Part shown: in pieces, positions 7,598 to 16,496 of the stretch
How the letters are laid out: every line of letters starts with the position of its first letter
How positions within the stretch are numbered: position 1 is the stretch's first letter
From: Pseudonocardia alaniniphila
Lineage (GTDB): Bacteria > Actinomycetota > Actinomycetes > Mycobacteriales > Pseudonocardiaceae
Assembly (NCBI RefSeq): GCF_022524485.1
Contig: NZ_JAKXMK010000029.1
Location: forward strand, 1-64,000
Direction: 5' to 3'
Length of the DNA stretch: 64,000 bases
Translations under genes and position numbers: made by a program
The notes under the pieces: generated by a model
Told to the model about the DNA's origin: nothing
Databases searched by the model: none
The model's input: the letters and a program-made list of their open reading frames with translations, nothing else

Positions 7598-8278
7598 TCA
7601 GCGCGCGAGACGGAAGGTGGAGTACGTCACCGTCGCCCCGCGCAGCGTCAGGTCCCGGGACGCGACCACCTCCGCCCGGAGCCCGGCCGCCGTCGCGAGG
7701 CCGAGCACATGGTCCTGGTCGCCGGAGGTGCCGAAGAACATGAGCACGCGACCGTCGGGCGGCAAGCGTGCATCGATACCGGAGAAGAACCGGCCCACGG
7801 CGGCGTAGCCCTCGTCGGCCAACGCGCGCTCGAGCATGTCCCGCGGGGCGAACCAGCGAAACGGTGGATCGATGACCATGAGGTCGAAGCTGCCCTCCAC
7901 CGCCGAGTAGACGTCGCTGACGCGGAACGCGGCGCGCACCCGGTTGCGGGCGGCGTTCGCCGTCGCCGCCTCGACAGCAGCCGGGTTGACGTCGACGCCG
8001 ACAACGTCCGCCGCGACGCCGGCGGCGAGGATCGCGTTGACACCGGAACCGGTGCCCATGTCGAGCACCCGGTCGCTGGGGCGCACCTCGTCGAGCACGG
8101 CGCGCCCCAGCAGGTCGGACGTGGGGGTCGGGGCGAAGACGCCGGGCGGGACCACGAGGTCGAGCCCGAGGTAGGACAACCGCTGCTCCCCGGCGCTGCT
8201 CAGCGCGTGGTAGGCGCGCTCGTGCCAGCGTCGGAGGTCCGCGATCCGCGCGTCGGACATGGCGGGCCGGTAGGTCAC
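7598..8278 (-). CDS. Class I SAM-dependent methyltransferase
   Basis: 226 residues from GTG 8278, chosen because TAGCGT lies eight bases before it, the leaderless pattern. An internal ATG at 8260 (MSDARIADLRRWHERAYH) is an alternative. Motif I is VLDMGTGSGVNAILAAG, followed by the acidic VGVDVNP strand. VIDPPFRW is the (D/N)PPY-like catalytic motif of enzymes that methylate an amide or base nitrogen (HemK, RsmC and relatives). A substrate such as a release factor, ribosomal protein or rRNA base is possible but not readable. It is a single gene flanked by unrelated genes. Confidence 0.8.
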   Translation of the reverse strand: MTYRPAMSDARIADLRRWHERAYHALSSAGEQRLSYLGLDLVVPPGVFAPTPTSDLLGRAVLDEVRPSDRVLDMGTGSGVNAILAAGVAADVVGVDVNPAAVEAATANAARNRVRAAFRVSDVYSAVEGSFDLMVIDPPFRWFAPRDMLERALADEGYAAVGRFFSGIDARLPPDGRVLMFFGTSGDQDHVLGLATAAGLRAEVVASRDLTLRGATVTYSTFRLAR

Positions 8279-8325
8279 GGCCGCGACGCTAGGGCGGCTG
8301 CGGCCGCGCCGCGACCGAATTGGCC

Positions 8326-9099
8326 CTACATGTGCATCCACCCGCCGTCGACGATCCAGCGCTGGCCCGTGCAGGCCCGGCTGTCGTCGGCGGCGAGCCA
8401 CAGCACCATGCGCGCGATGTCGTCGGGATGAAGGACGTGCGGCAGCGCCTGGGCCGCGGCTCGGAGGGCGTCCGCCTCGGGGGTCAGCCAGGTCTCCCGC
8501 TGGCGCGGTGTCATCACCGAGCCGGGCAGCACGCAGTTGACGCGCACACCGTCGGTGCCGAACTCGCGGGCCAAGGACCTCGTGAGGCCTTCGATGGCGG
8601 CCTTGGCCGTCATGTAGGCGGTGAGGTCGAGCAGGTCGATGTGGGCGCTGATCGAGCCGATGTTGATGATCGATCCGCGCCCCGCGGCGCGCATCGCGGG
8701 GGCGACGGCCTGCGCGGCGAAGAACATGTGGTCGAGGTTCACCCGCATCCGCTCGTCCCAGTACGCCGGCTCGACCGCGGTGACGGCGTGGCGGGTGTCG
8801 TTGCCCGCGTTGTTGACGAGCACCTGCACGTCGCCCAGTTCGGCGGCGGTCTCCCGGATCACTGCCCGGTAGGCGTCGAGGTCGCGGATGTCGCACTCAC
8901 GGAAGAGGGGCCGGGGGTGGCCTTGCGCGGTCACGTGCTCGACGAGCGCGTCCGCGGCCTGCGTCTGGATGTCGACGAATCCGACGCGCGCGCCCTGCGC
9001 CGCGAACTGGGCCACGTACTCCGCGCCCAGGCCGCTCGCACCTCCGCTGATGAGGACCACGGCGTCGCGCAGGCTCGGGTAGGTGGCGTAGCCGGTCAT
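8326..9099 (-). CDS. SDR-family oxidoreductase
   Basis: 257 residues. Classical SDR: SGGASGLGAEY cofactor loop, VDIQ after beta-2 (Asp favours NAD), NNAG, catalytic Ser in IGSISAH and YMTAKAA for Tyr/Lys, and the usual C-terminal DGGWMHM. The overall pattern resembles sugar or cyclic-alcohol dehydrogenases (xylose or glucose 1-dehydrogenase type) more than FabG. It is divergent from the alcohol dehydrogenase at 9224, leaving a 124-bp shared promoter region. No ribosome-binding site is evident before the ATG. The physiological substrate is unknown. Confidence 0.84.
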   Translation of the reverse strand: MTGYATYPSLRDAVVLISGGASGLGAEYVAQFAAQGARVGFVDIQTQAADALVEHVTAQGHPRPLFRECDIRDLDAYRAVIRETAAELGDVQVLVNNAGNDTRHAVTAVEPAYWDERMRVNLDHMFFAAQAVAPAMRAAGRGSIINIGSISAHIDLLDLTAYMTAKAAIEGLTRSLAREFGTDGVRVNCVLPGSVMTPRQRETWLTPEADALRAAAQALPHVLHPDDIARMVLWLAADDSRACTGQRWIVDGGWMHM

Positions 9100-9223
9100 G
9101 CCGGAACCCGTCGATCGAGATTCATGAGATCCGACTCTAAGGCCGTGATCGACCTACGGCCTGGCGCTCATCCTGCTGCCCGCGGTGATACAGACCGGCT
9201 GCGTGACCGGGCATGGTAGGGAC

Positions 9224-10222
9224 ATGCGTGCATGGGTGGTGGAGCATCCCGGGCCGATCGAGACCCGTCCGCTGCGTGCCGTCGATCTGCCCGAGCCGGA
9301 GCCCGGGCCGGGAGAGGTACGGGTTCGGGTGCTGGCCTGCGGGGTGTGCCGCACGGATCTGCACCTCGGCGAGGGTGATCTGCCGCCGCGACGGCCGTCG
9401 ACGGTGCCCGGCCACGAGGTCGTCGGAGTGGTCGACGCGCTCGGCACAGGCGCGGATCGGTTCGCGGTCGGCGATCGCGTGGGGATCGCCTGGCTGCGGG
9501 GCACTTGCGGCCGCTGCCGCTGGTGTCGCACCGGCCGGGAGAACCTGTGCCCGTTCGCGACGTTCACCGGCTGGGACGCCGACGGCGGCTACGCCGAGCA
9601 CGCCGTGGTGCCCGAGGCGTTCGCCTACCGGATGCCCGAGGGGATCGGGGACACGCAGGCGGCTCCATTGCTGTGCGCCGGGATCGTGGGGTACCGGGCG
9701 CTGAAGCGCGCTGAGCTGCCTCCGGGCGGGCGGCTGGGGATCTACGGTTTCGGGGCGTCCGCGCACATCGTCGCGCAGGTGGCGATCGCGCAGGGAGCCA
9801 CGGTCCACGTCCTCACGCGATCGGCGCAGGCACGGAAGCTCGCCCTCGACCTGGGGGCGGCCTCGGCCGGATCGTCGGACGACCCGCCGCCCGAACCACT
9901 CGACTCCGCCGTGCTGTTCGCGCCCGCAGGTGGGCTCGTGCCGGTGGCGATGCGGGCCCTCGACCAGGGCGGCACCCTCGCGGTGGCGGGCATCTACCTG
10001 TCCGACATCCCGCGGCTCGTCTACGGCGAGGAGCTGTTCCGGGAGAAGCAGCTGCGCAGCGTCACGGCCAACACGCGGGCTGACGGGGACGAGTTCCTGC
10101 GGCTCGCGGTCGCGCTGGGAGTGCAGGCCACCGTCACGCCGCATCCCCTCGCCGAGGCCGACCGCGTGCTCGCCGACCTCGCGGCGGGTCGCGTCACCGG
10201 CGCGGCGGTCCTCGTCCCCTGA
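9224..10222 (+). CDS. Zinc-dependent alcohol dehydrogenase (MDR family, AdhA-like)
   Basis: 332 residues from ATG 9224 (MRAWVVEHPGPIETRPL). The catalytic zinc ligands are Cys in ACGVCRTDLHLGEG and His in PGHEVVG. A full structural zinc lobe is present, with four Cys in GTCGRCRWCRTGRENLC. The Rossmann segment LGIYGFGASAHIVAQVA replaces the usual GxGxxG by GFGAS, as in the Mycobacterium AdhA group. Such enzymes interconvert alcohols and aldehydes with NAD(H). It is divergent from an SDR and convergent with a truncated haemoglobin gene. Confidence 0.87.
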   Translation: MRAWVVEHPGPIETRPLRAVDLPEPEPGPGEVRVRVLACGVCRTDLHLGEGDLPPRRPSTVPGHEVVGVVDALGTGADRFAVGDRVGIAWLRGTCGRCRWCRTGRENLCPFATFTGWDADGGYAEHAVVPEAFAYRMPEGIGDTQAAPLLCAGIVGYRALKRAELPPGGRLGIYGFGASAHIVAQVAIAQGATVHVLTRSAQARKLALDLGAASAGSSDDPPPEPLDSAVLFAPAGGLVPVAMRALDQGGTLAVAGIYLSDIPRLVYGEELFREKQLRSVTANTRADGDEFLRLAVALGVQATVTPHPLAEADRVLADLAAGRVTGAAVLVP

Positions 10223-10226
10223 GTGC

Positions 10227-10724
10227 TCATCTCGCGGGCTCGTCCTGGAGTCCGCCCCAGTACCAGCGCGGCATGGCCAGACCAGCAGGCACTGCGGTTC
10301 CGGAATCGGAGTACGACAGCACCTCGTCCACGGCCCATTGCATGTAGGCCCGCAGCTCGGCACGGAATTCGGGGTCGCCGGGAAGCTCGGCGTCGTCGGC
10401 GGCCCGAACGAAGCACTCGACGAACCGGCGGCCCAGCTCGCTCATGTCGCCGTTTCCCGCGTGCAGATGCAGAACTCCCGAATGGTCGCCGCATTCTCGC
10501 GAGTAGGCGGGCGGGCCGCCCATGACCTCCGCCCAGTACGCCGCCAATCGTTCGACATGCCGCGGGTGCCGGCCCGGATGGGAGAACGGGTGGTTCAGCT
10601 CGGGGTCCTGCAGGCATCGGGTGTGGTGAGCGTTCGCCAGCGCCAGGAAGGCGGGCGAGCCCCCGGCGAACTCGAACAGCGTCGGCTGCACGACGCGACC
10701 GTGGCACAAGGGGCCGACGGACAC
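10227..10724 (-). CDS. Group II truncated haemoglobin-like globin
   Basis: 165 residues, GTG start. The AYWAEVMGGPPAYS stretch and the C-terminal AMPRWYWGG (the conserved Trp-Gly end of group II globins) identify it. The probable proximal His lies in LHLHAGNGDM. The longer N-terminus (FEFAGGSPAFLALANAHH) is typical of the actinobacterial branch. Such globins bind O2 with high affinity or handle NO and peroxide. An oxygen or redox role fits cytochrome bd and CydDC elsewhere in the window. The gene has its own short unit, ending four bases from the converging alcohol dehydrogenase. Confidence 0.85.
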   Translation of the reverse strand: MSVGPLCHGRVVQPTLFEFAGGSPAFLALANAHHTRCLQDPELNHPFSHPGRHPRHVERLAAYWAEVMGGPPAYSRECGDHSGVLHLHAGNGDMSELGRRFVECFVRAADDAELPGDPEFRAELRAYMQWAVDEVLSYSDSGTAVPAGLAMPRWYWGGLQDEPAR

Positions 10725-10766
10725 AACGCTCGTGGGACCGCCATACCCTCAGGGACGTCGCTGCGC

Positions 10767-11315
10767 TCAGTGCCGGACCGAGATGTTCCCCAGCACGGTG
10801 CCGCCCCGGACGACGATGTGCGGCGTGCCGCGTTCGAAGCTCGTCACCGTCTTGTCGGCGATGGTGCCGATGGTCGTACGTGCCTGGTCGAGGTCGACCG
10901 TCGCGCCGTCGGGGATCACGAGATCGACGTTCCCGACCGCGACAGCCGCGTCGACGGTCACGATGGGGGTGGTGAATCGGGCCTCGCTGAAGTCGATCCG
11001 GGCGTTGCCGAGCTTGGTCCTGATGCTGATGGTCGCCGGGACCACCCACTTGCCGGTGCGCTTGAGGTCGCCCGCGGTGTTGTGGAGTTCGAGTACATCC
11101 GTGACCAGCGAGTCCGGAACGGATGCGCCGGGAAGATCGAGCATCAGTGCGTTGAGCTGGGATCGGGTGACCGCCGCGGTCGCCGCCTGCAGGCGTTCGG
11201 CGTACTCGTCCGGCGTGAGGCGGCCGGCGGCCATGTGGTTGCCGAGAAGGTCGGCCACGTGCTCGCGCTCGGCGGTGGAGACCTGGAGTTCCCGCGGGGC
11301 TGTGCTCTCGCTCAT
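10767..11315 (-). CDS. DUF1707 domain protein with LiaF-like C-terminus
   Basis: 182 residues from ATG 11315, chosen because TACAGT lies seven bases upstream (leaderless) and the DUF1707 domain follows at once. That domain reads TAEREHVADLLGNHMAAGRL and PDEYAERLQAA (about 13-65), a small SHOCT-like helical module. The C-terminal half (about 80-182) is a repeated beta pattern (ISIRTKLGNARIDFSEA, VGNVDLVIPDGATVDLD, ISVRH end) like the cell-wall-active-antibiotic response (LiaF) domain. There is no membrane segment. Members are common in actinobacteria and suspected in envelope stress, but function is unproved. Confidence 0.83.
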   Translation of the reverse strand: MSESTAPRELQVSTAEREHVADLLGNHMAAGRLTPDEYAERLQAATAAVTRSQLNALMLDLPGASVPDSLVTDVLELHNTAGDLKRTGKWVVPATISIRTKLGNARIDFSEARFTTPIVTVDAAVAVGNVDLVIPDGATVDLDQARTTIGTIADKTVTSFERGTPHIVVRGGTVLGNISVRH

Positions 11316-11530
11316 GGCGATCACTGTAGGAATTGACGAATCGGTGGGCATCGGGGTGAACCCTGGTTCCGGATCGGTCTTATCCCCCACCTGAACCTGG
11401 GCCTCAGACGGTCGCGCATTGCCGGGACGTTGTCCGCAGGTGTACGGACGGGGACGAACTGTTGGCGGACCGAGACCTGCCGTAACGGCGCGCACCCGCG
11501 TCTGCTCTGCTCATCGAACCGGCCGCGGGG

Positions 11531-12634
11531 ATGCTGGGGGTGGGCGTGCTGGGTTCGGCGGTCCTGGACACCGTAATCGGATTGTCGTTCGTGTTCTTCC
11601 TGGTGGCGTTGCTGAGTTCGGCGGTCATCGAGTGGTGGGCGAATCTGCAGCGGAAGCGTGCGAAGTTCCTGCTGCGCGGCGTGCAGGCGATGCTCGTCGA
11701 TGACAGGGGCCACCGCCCGCGGTACTGGTGGTCGCCGCTCGCGCTGTTCGAGGCGGCCCGGGCGGAGGAGGCCCTCTACCAGTCGGTGCTCCGTCCGACT
11801 GTGGGGCAGGCGGCGGAGTCGGATCTGGTGCGGGTGATGGCCCATCCCTTGCTGCGGGCCCGCCGGCAGAGCGGTCCGGATGGCCGCTACACCCGGCTAC
11901 CGTCCTACCTCCCGGCCGCCGATGTGGCCACCGCCCTCGTGGATGTCCTACTGGGAGGAGTGACCGATGGCCGGATCGAGGAGCGGATCGCCGGGCTCGA
12001 CTCGCCGGCGCTGGCCCGCTCGCTCGCCGGGCTGTGGAAACGCGCGCAGGGTGACCCGGGGCAGTTCCTGACCGCGATCGAACACTGGTACGAGTCGCAG
12101 ATGGAGCGGGTGTCGGGCTGGTACAAGCGCTGGACGAAGCGCGGAATCGTCGTGGTCGGGGTGCTGATCGCGATTGCGTTCAACGTCGACTCGGTCCGGA
12201 TCGCCACCGCCCTCTACGGCGACGGGATCGTCCGCGAAGCAGTGGCGCAGGTGGCGGGCAACCCGGCCATGTGCGGCACCCCGACCCCAGCGCCGACCGG
12301 TGGCGCGCTGGCCGCGAACCCTCCCGGAGAGGGAGAGGAGATCGCCGGGTCGGGAGCGGCCGACTGCGCGCGGGGCGTTCTGGAGCAGCTCGACGCGGTC
12401 GGACTACCCGTGGGCTGGCCTGCGGGCTGTCCTCTGGACCTTGCCGCGTGTGTCCGCGAGCCCGGAGTGAGCACCGCGGCGGCACCCGGCGTGACCGACT
12501 GGCTCGCCGCCGCCCTCGGACTCGCCTTCACCGCGGTTGCGGCCGCCTTCGGTGCCCCGTTCTGGTTCGACGTCCTGAACCGGCTCGGATCGCTGCGCAA
12601 CAACGGCACCAAACCGAAGCCGGCCAGGCGATGA
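11531..12634 (+). CDS. Uncharacterised membrane protein with two terminal membrane segments
   Basis: 367 residues. It opens with a hydrophobic helix (about 8-35, LSFVFFLVALLSSAVIEWW) followed by LQRKRAKFLLRGVQAML, the signature of an unnamed family with the pattern LLSxxxSAxxExxAxxxxxRAxxLxxGIxxLL. A soluble helical region (60-200) precedes a second helix (about 205-225). A Pro/Gly/Cys-rich loop (235-315) with four Cys may be extracellular and disulphide-bonded, and a final helix is at about 325-350. The C-terminus is basic. No enzyme motif is visible. It converges on a PPK2 gene. Confidence 0.75.
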   Translation: MLGVGVLGSAVLDTVIGLSFVFFLVALLSSAVIEWWANLQRKRAKFLLRGVQAMLVDDRGHRPRYWWSPLALFEAARAEEALYQSVLRPTVGQAAESDLVRVMAHPLLRARRQSGPDGRYTRLPSYLPAADVATALVDVLLGGVTDGRIEERIAGLDSPALARSLAGLWKRAQGDPGQFLTAIEHWYESQMERVSGWYKRWTKRGIVVVGVLIAIAFNVDSVRIATALYGDGIVREAVAQVAGNPAMCGTPTPAPTGGALAANPPGEGEEIAGSGAADCARGVLEQLDAVGLPVGWPAGCPLDLAACVREPGVSTAAAPGVTDWLAAALGLAFTAVAAAFGAPFWFDVLNRLGSLRNNGTKPKPARR

Positions 12635-12641
12635 GCGCGGG

Positions 12642-13628
12642 CTACGAGGTGCGTTCGCTGACCTCGTAGACATCGGAAGGCGACCCGACGATGAGCGGGT
12701 CGGGCGTGCCGATGACGTCCGGGTCCTTCGTCGGATAGTCCAGGTTGGACAGCACCCAGCTCAGTGCGGCGATCCGTCCGCGCTTCTTGTCGTTGCTCTT
12801 CACGACGGTCCACGGCGCCACTGCGGTGTCGGTGCGGGCGAACATCCTCTCCTTCGCCCGCGTGTAGTCGTCCCAGCGCTCCAGAGCCGCCAGGTCGACG
12901 GGGCTGAGTTTCCACTGCCGCAGCGGGTCGATGACCCGGACCGTGAATCGCGTGCGCTGCTCGGCGCGGGAGACGGAGAACCAGAGCTTCACCAGATGAA
13001 TGCCGGTGCCCACCAACGCTTCCTCGAGCGCGGGCGTCTGCTGCATGAACTCCTCGTACTCGTCGTCGGTGCAGAAGCCCATGACGGGTTCGACCACGGC
13101 GCGGTTGTACCAGGAGCGGTCGAAAAGAATTATCTCCCCCGCCGAGGGCAGCTGACTGAAATAGCGCTGGAAATACCATTGCGACTGCTCGCGCGGCGAG
13201 GGCTTCTCGAGGGCCACCACCCGGGCGCCACGTGGGTTGAGGTGTTCCATGAATCGCTTGATCGTGCCGCCTTTGCCGGCGGCGTCGCGGCCTTCGAACA
13301 GCACTACGATCCGTTGCCCGGTGTCCTTGGCCCAGGACTGCATCTTCAGCAGCTCGATCTGGAGCGCGCGTTTGCGGATCTCGTACTCGTCGCGGGTCAT
13401 CCGCTCGTCGTACGGGTAGTCCTGCTGCCAGGTGGCGACCTCGTGCCCGTCCCGCGACAGGAGAAGAACCTCGTCGTCGTCGAGCTCCTGGATCGTCAGA
13501 TCGTCGAGGCCGTCGAGGAGGTCGACGGCCGACAGTGCCTCCCGGAGCTCCCGGCGGGTCCGCTCGGAGTGACCCGCGGCCCGAGGCGTCTGGCGAAACG
13601 AGCTCACGATCTGGTCAACGGAAGTCAA
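12642..13628 (-). CDS. ppk2: Polyphosphate kinase 2 (PPK2 family)
   Basis: 328 residues. Walker A is FEGRDAAGKGGT, the catalytic lid is around LEKPSPREQSQWYFQRY, and Walker B is FDRSWYNRAVVEP. The N-terminal EVATWQQDYPYDERMTRDEYE element is that of class I PPK2 enzymes, which phosphorylate nucleoside diphosphates (GDP/ADP) using polyphosphate. The start appears to be TTG 13628 with GAGGA about 11 bases upstream. No better in-frame ATG lies nearby. It is a single gene. A second, different PPK2 lies at 59.6 kb. Confidence 0.9.
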   Translation of the reverse strand: MTSVDQIVSSFRQTPRAAGHSERTRRELREALSAVDLLDGLDDLTIQELDDDEVLLLSRDGHEVATWQQDYPYDERMTRDEYEIRKRALQIELLKMQSWAKDTGQRIVVLFEGRDAAGKGGTIKRFMEHLNPRGARVVALEKPSPREQSQWYFQRYFSQLPSAGEIILFDRSWYNRAVVEPVMGFCTDDEYEEFMQQTPALEEALVGTGIHLVKLWFSVSRAEQRTRFTVRVIDPLRQWKLSPVDLAALERWDDYTRAKERMFARTDTAVAPWTVVKSNDKKRGRIAALSWVLSNLDYPTKDPDVIGTPDPLIVGSPSDVYEVSERTS

Positions 13629-13954
13629 TCGAATCCCATCCTCGCTGCTTGAGCCGGCGACGCAGAGCCTGTGACGACCACGGCCGCGCTGTCAACAGCG
13701 GGCGCACGGCAGCCGATGGTCGTTTCCCGTCGGGTCCGATGACCGACATAAAGGCGATCCGGCCGGACATACCGGCCACCGACAGGCGGAGTAGCACTAT
13801 TTGTCCGAACGGCGCCACTGGCGCTACCCCAGCCGGTCAGTCCTACGTGTACTGGTCGGACGCTTCCCGTCATCCATTGTTCAGCTTTCCGCCGTGGTAT
13901 CTGCCCCCACGGCTGCCGCACTCTTACGCTTCGTGACTCCGCAGGGCCACGAGG
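13629..13954. other. 326-bp intergenic region upstream of ppk2
   Basis: No convincing gene. A 67-codon open frame on the minus strand ends inside ppk2's start and has no recognisable product or ribosome-binding site. The stretch is less GC-rich than its surroundings and must contain the ppk2 promoter plus the end of the phosphonate-permease transcript. A short repeat GGCGCCACTGGCGC sits at about 13813-13826. Nothing else stands out. Confidence 0.5.
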
Positions 13955-15679
13955 TCACGAGACCGCGCGGCGCAGCCACAGCGTGAGCAGTTCGACGGCC
14001 ATGACCGTGGCGAACACCATCGACGTGATCGTGGTGACGACGCCGAACTCCATCACTCGCGAGGCGTTGAGCAGGTAGAAACCGATCCCGCCCGCGCCGA
14101 CGATGCCCAGGAGGGTGGCCGAGCGGATGTTGACGTCGAGCTGGTAGAGCAGGTGCGCCGCGATGGCGGGCGCGGCCTGGGGCAGCGTCACGGCGACGAA
14201 CACCTGCGAACGGGACGCGCCCGAGGCCCGCACCGCCTGCTGCACGCGCACGTCGGTCTCCTCCAGGGAGTCGGCCACGAGCTTGCCCAGCAACCCCGTC
14301 GCGCCGATCGCCAGCGCGAGCGCCCCTGCCACCGGTCCTAGGCCGGTGATCACGACGAAGACGATGGCCAGCACGAGCTCGGGCACGCCCCGCACCACGA
14401 CGATGACCATCCGGAACACGGCGGCCGTCTCCGGAGTGGGACTCACGTTCCGCGCGGCGAGCGCACCGACGGGCAGCGCCACCATCGCGCCGAGGAGTGT
14501 CGCCGCGAGCGCGATCTGCACGGTGACCGCCAGCTCGGCGAGCAGGACGGACAGGATCCCTCCGGTCGTCGGCGGCCAGAACAGGGCCAGCGTGGTGATC
14601 ATGTCCGGGAGGCCTGTGATGATCCGCCACGGCGAGAGGTCCGCGCCGGCCACGGACGCGATGACGACGAGCGCGGTCACCCCGCCGAAGAGCGCGCCCC
14701 GGACGCGGTGCGGCGTCCACGGCGGGGTCACCCGTCCGGCATCGGGTACGGCCCTACCCGGTCCCGGCAGCGGGTGCGCGCGCAGGGCGTCGACGCGTCG
14801 CCCCACGGCGCGGGCCGCACCGCCCCGGCGGTGGGCGCGTTCACCGTGCCCACCGAGCAGGGCCCGGCGGACGGCTCCGGACACGAGTTCCGCGGCCACG
14901 CACAGGCCCAGGACGACCAGCGCGAGCGCCACACCCCGCTGGTAGTCCAGGCGGCGCAGCGCGTTCGCGATCTCGAAGCCCAGGCCGCCGACCCCGACGA
15001 ACCCGAGCAGCACGGAGATCCGCAGGTTGATGTCGAATCGATGCAGGGCCGTGGCCACGAACGCCGGAAGCACTTGCGGGAGCACGCCGGCCACCAGCTC
15101 CTGCAGGGGGCGCGCTCCCGTCGCGCGGACGGCGGTGCGTGGGCCTTCGTCGATCTGCTCGATCGCATCGGCGTAGAGCTTCCCGACCATGCCCACCGAA
15201 TGCAGGCCCATCGCGAGCACGCCGGCGAGCGCGCCGAGGCCGAAGAGGCGGAAGAACACGATCGCGAGCACGACGTCGGGCACCGCCCGGGCCACCACGA
15301 TCACGGTGCGGGCGCCGTAGCGTGCGGCGAGCGCGGGCGTGGTGTTGCCCGCGGCCAGCACCGCGATCGGCACACTGACCAGCACCGACAGCAGGGTCGC
15401 GCAGACGACGATCGCGATCGTCTGCCCGGTCAGCGCCACGAGCTCGCCCAGCGGCGGGAAGTCCAGCGGCAGGGTTCTGGAGAGGAAGTCGGCGGCGTTG
15501 CCCACGCTGTCCACCAGCGTGGCGACATTCAGCCGGAGCTCGCCGACCGACCAGACCGCTGCACACAGCAACACGAGGAGGACGAGGGCGGCCGCGGTGC
15601 CCGTCCGCGAAGGCGGTGCGACCGTTGTGCCCGGATGACGGGGACGTGGATCGGGCGGCGAGGTGCCGAGTGCGCTCAC
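13955..15679 (-). CDS. phnE: Phosphonate/phosphite ABC permease, two PhnE units fused
   Basis: 574 residues, twice the usual PhnE length of about 270. Two complete permease modules follow each other. The first (about 30-275) carries the EAA-type loop IEQIDEGPRTAVRATGA. The second (about 320-574) carries LEETDVRVQQAVRASGA. Each ends in the inner-membrane pattern GFVGVGGLGFEIANALR or GIVGAGGIGFYLLNASR. A linker of about 45 residues rich in Arg/Ala/Gly joins them. One polypeptide can therefore supply the whole transmembrane channel. It overlaps the start of the ATPase gene by four bases. Substrates of the family are phosphonates, phosphite or phosphate. Confidence 0.88.
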   Translation of the reverse strand: MSALGTSPPDPRPRHPGTTVAPPSRTGTAAALVLLVLLCAAVWSVGELRLNVATLVDSVGNAADFLSRTLPLDFPPLGELVALTGQTIAIVVCATLLSVLVSVPIAVLAAGNTTPALAARYGARTVIVVARAVPDVVLAIVFFRLFGLGALAGVLAMGLHSVGMVGKLYADAIEQIDEGPRTAVRATGARPLQELVAGVLPQVLPAFVATALHRFDINLRISVLLGFVGVGGLGFEIANALRRLDYQRGVALALVVLGLCVAAELVSGAVRRALLGGHGERAHRRGGAARAVGRRVDALRAHPLPGPGRAVPDAGRVTPPWTPHRVRGALFGGVTALVVIASVAGADLSPWRIITGLPDMITTLALFWPPTTGGILSVLLAELAVTVQIALAATLLGAMVALPVGALAARNVSPTPETAAVFRMVIVVVRGVPELVLAIVFVVITGLGPVAGALALAIGATGLLGKLVADSLEETDVRVQQAVRASGASRSQVFVAVTLPQAAPAIAAHLLYQLDVNIRSATLLGIVGAGGIGFYLLNASRVMEFGVVTTITSMVFATVMAVELLTLWLRRAVS

Positions 15680-16470
15680 CGGCCGGATCGCTCCGCGCCG
15701 GCGAGCACGGCAGGCAATGGCGCGTCCGCGTACACGGCCATCGCCTCGGAGCGGCCGACGTCCTCGGCAGGCCGATCGAGCACCACCCGTCCCGACCGCA
15801 ACCCGACGATCCGCACGCCGAACGACAACGCCACGTCGACCTGATGGAGGCTGCAGAGCACGGTGAGGCCGTCCTCGCGGCTGACGTCGGCGATCAGCTG
15901 CATGACCTGTGCGGAGGACTCCGGATCGAGAGAGGCGACGGGCTCGTCGGCGAGCAGGATCCGAGGCCGCTGCAGCAGGGCCCGCGCCACCGCCACGCGT
16001 TGCTGCTGGCCGCCCGACAACGTGTCGGCGCGCTGGAACCGCTGGTCCGCGAGCCCGACACGGTCGAGCTGTTCGAGAGCGGCGCGGCGGATACGGCGTG
16101 GGTAGCTCAGGAGCCCGAGACGCGGCCCGTACAGCCCACCCAGTGCGCCGGTGCAGACGTTCTCGAGGACGTTCGCGCTCCCCACGAGGTGGAACTGCTG
16201 GAATACGAACCCGATGCGGGCGCGCAAGCGGCGCAGCTCCGCACCGCGGGTGCGGCCGACATCGCTGCCGAGTACCCGCACCGTCCCGGTCGACGGCCGG
16301 TGCAGACCGTTGATGTGCCGCAGCAGGGTCGACTTTCCCGAACCGGAAAGACCGAGCAGTGCCACGATCTCCCCGGCGCGGACGGTGAGCGAGACACCGT
16401 CCAATGCGATGACGTCCGGCGCGAACCGCTTACCGACATCCGTCAGTTCGATCACGTTGTCGCCGTGCAT
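15676..16470 (-). CDS. phnC: Phosphonate/phosphite ABC transporter ATPase
   Basis: 264 residues from ATG 16470, with AGGAGGGG eight bases upstream. Walker A is LLGLSGSGKSTLLRHI, Q-loop FVFQQFHLVG, signature LSGGQQQRVAVARAL, Walker B ILLADEPVASLDP and H-loop CSLHQVDVA. The NVLENVCTGALGG segment after the Q-loop is typical of PhnC. It powers import through the doubled PhnE permease, whose start it overlaps, and receives substrate from the PhnD-like lipoprotein encoded 26 bp upstream. An ATG further out (16614) belongs to reading-through of the phnD region and is rejected. Confidence 0.9.
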   Translation of the reverse strand: MHGDNVIELTDVGKRFAPDVIALDGVSLTVRAGEIVALLGLSGSGKSTLLRHINGLHRPSTGTVRVLGSDVGRTRGAELRRLRARIGFVFQQFHLVGSANVLENVCTGALGGLYGPRLGLLSYPRRIRRAALEQLDRVGLADQRFQRADTLSGGQQQRVAVARALLQRPRILLADEPVASLDPESSAQVMQLIADVSREDGLTVLCSLHQVDVALSFGVRIVGLRSGRVVLDRPAEDVGRSEAMAVYADAPLPAVLAGAERSGR

Positions 16471-16496
16471 CCGAACCCCCTCCTGCGGCACCGGGC

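Noticed and set aside
13615..13818. 67-codon gene on the minus strand in the ppk2 upstream gap
   Set aside because: No ribosome-binding site, no recognisable product and it overlaps the ppk2 start.
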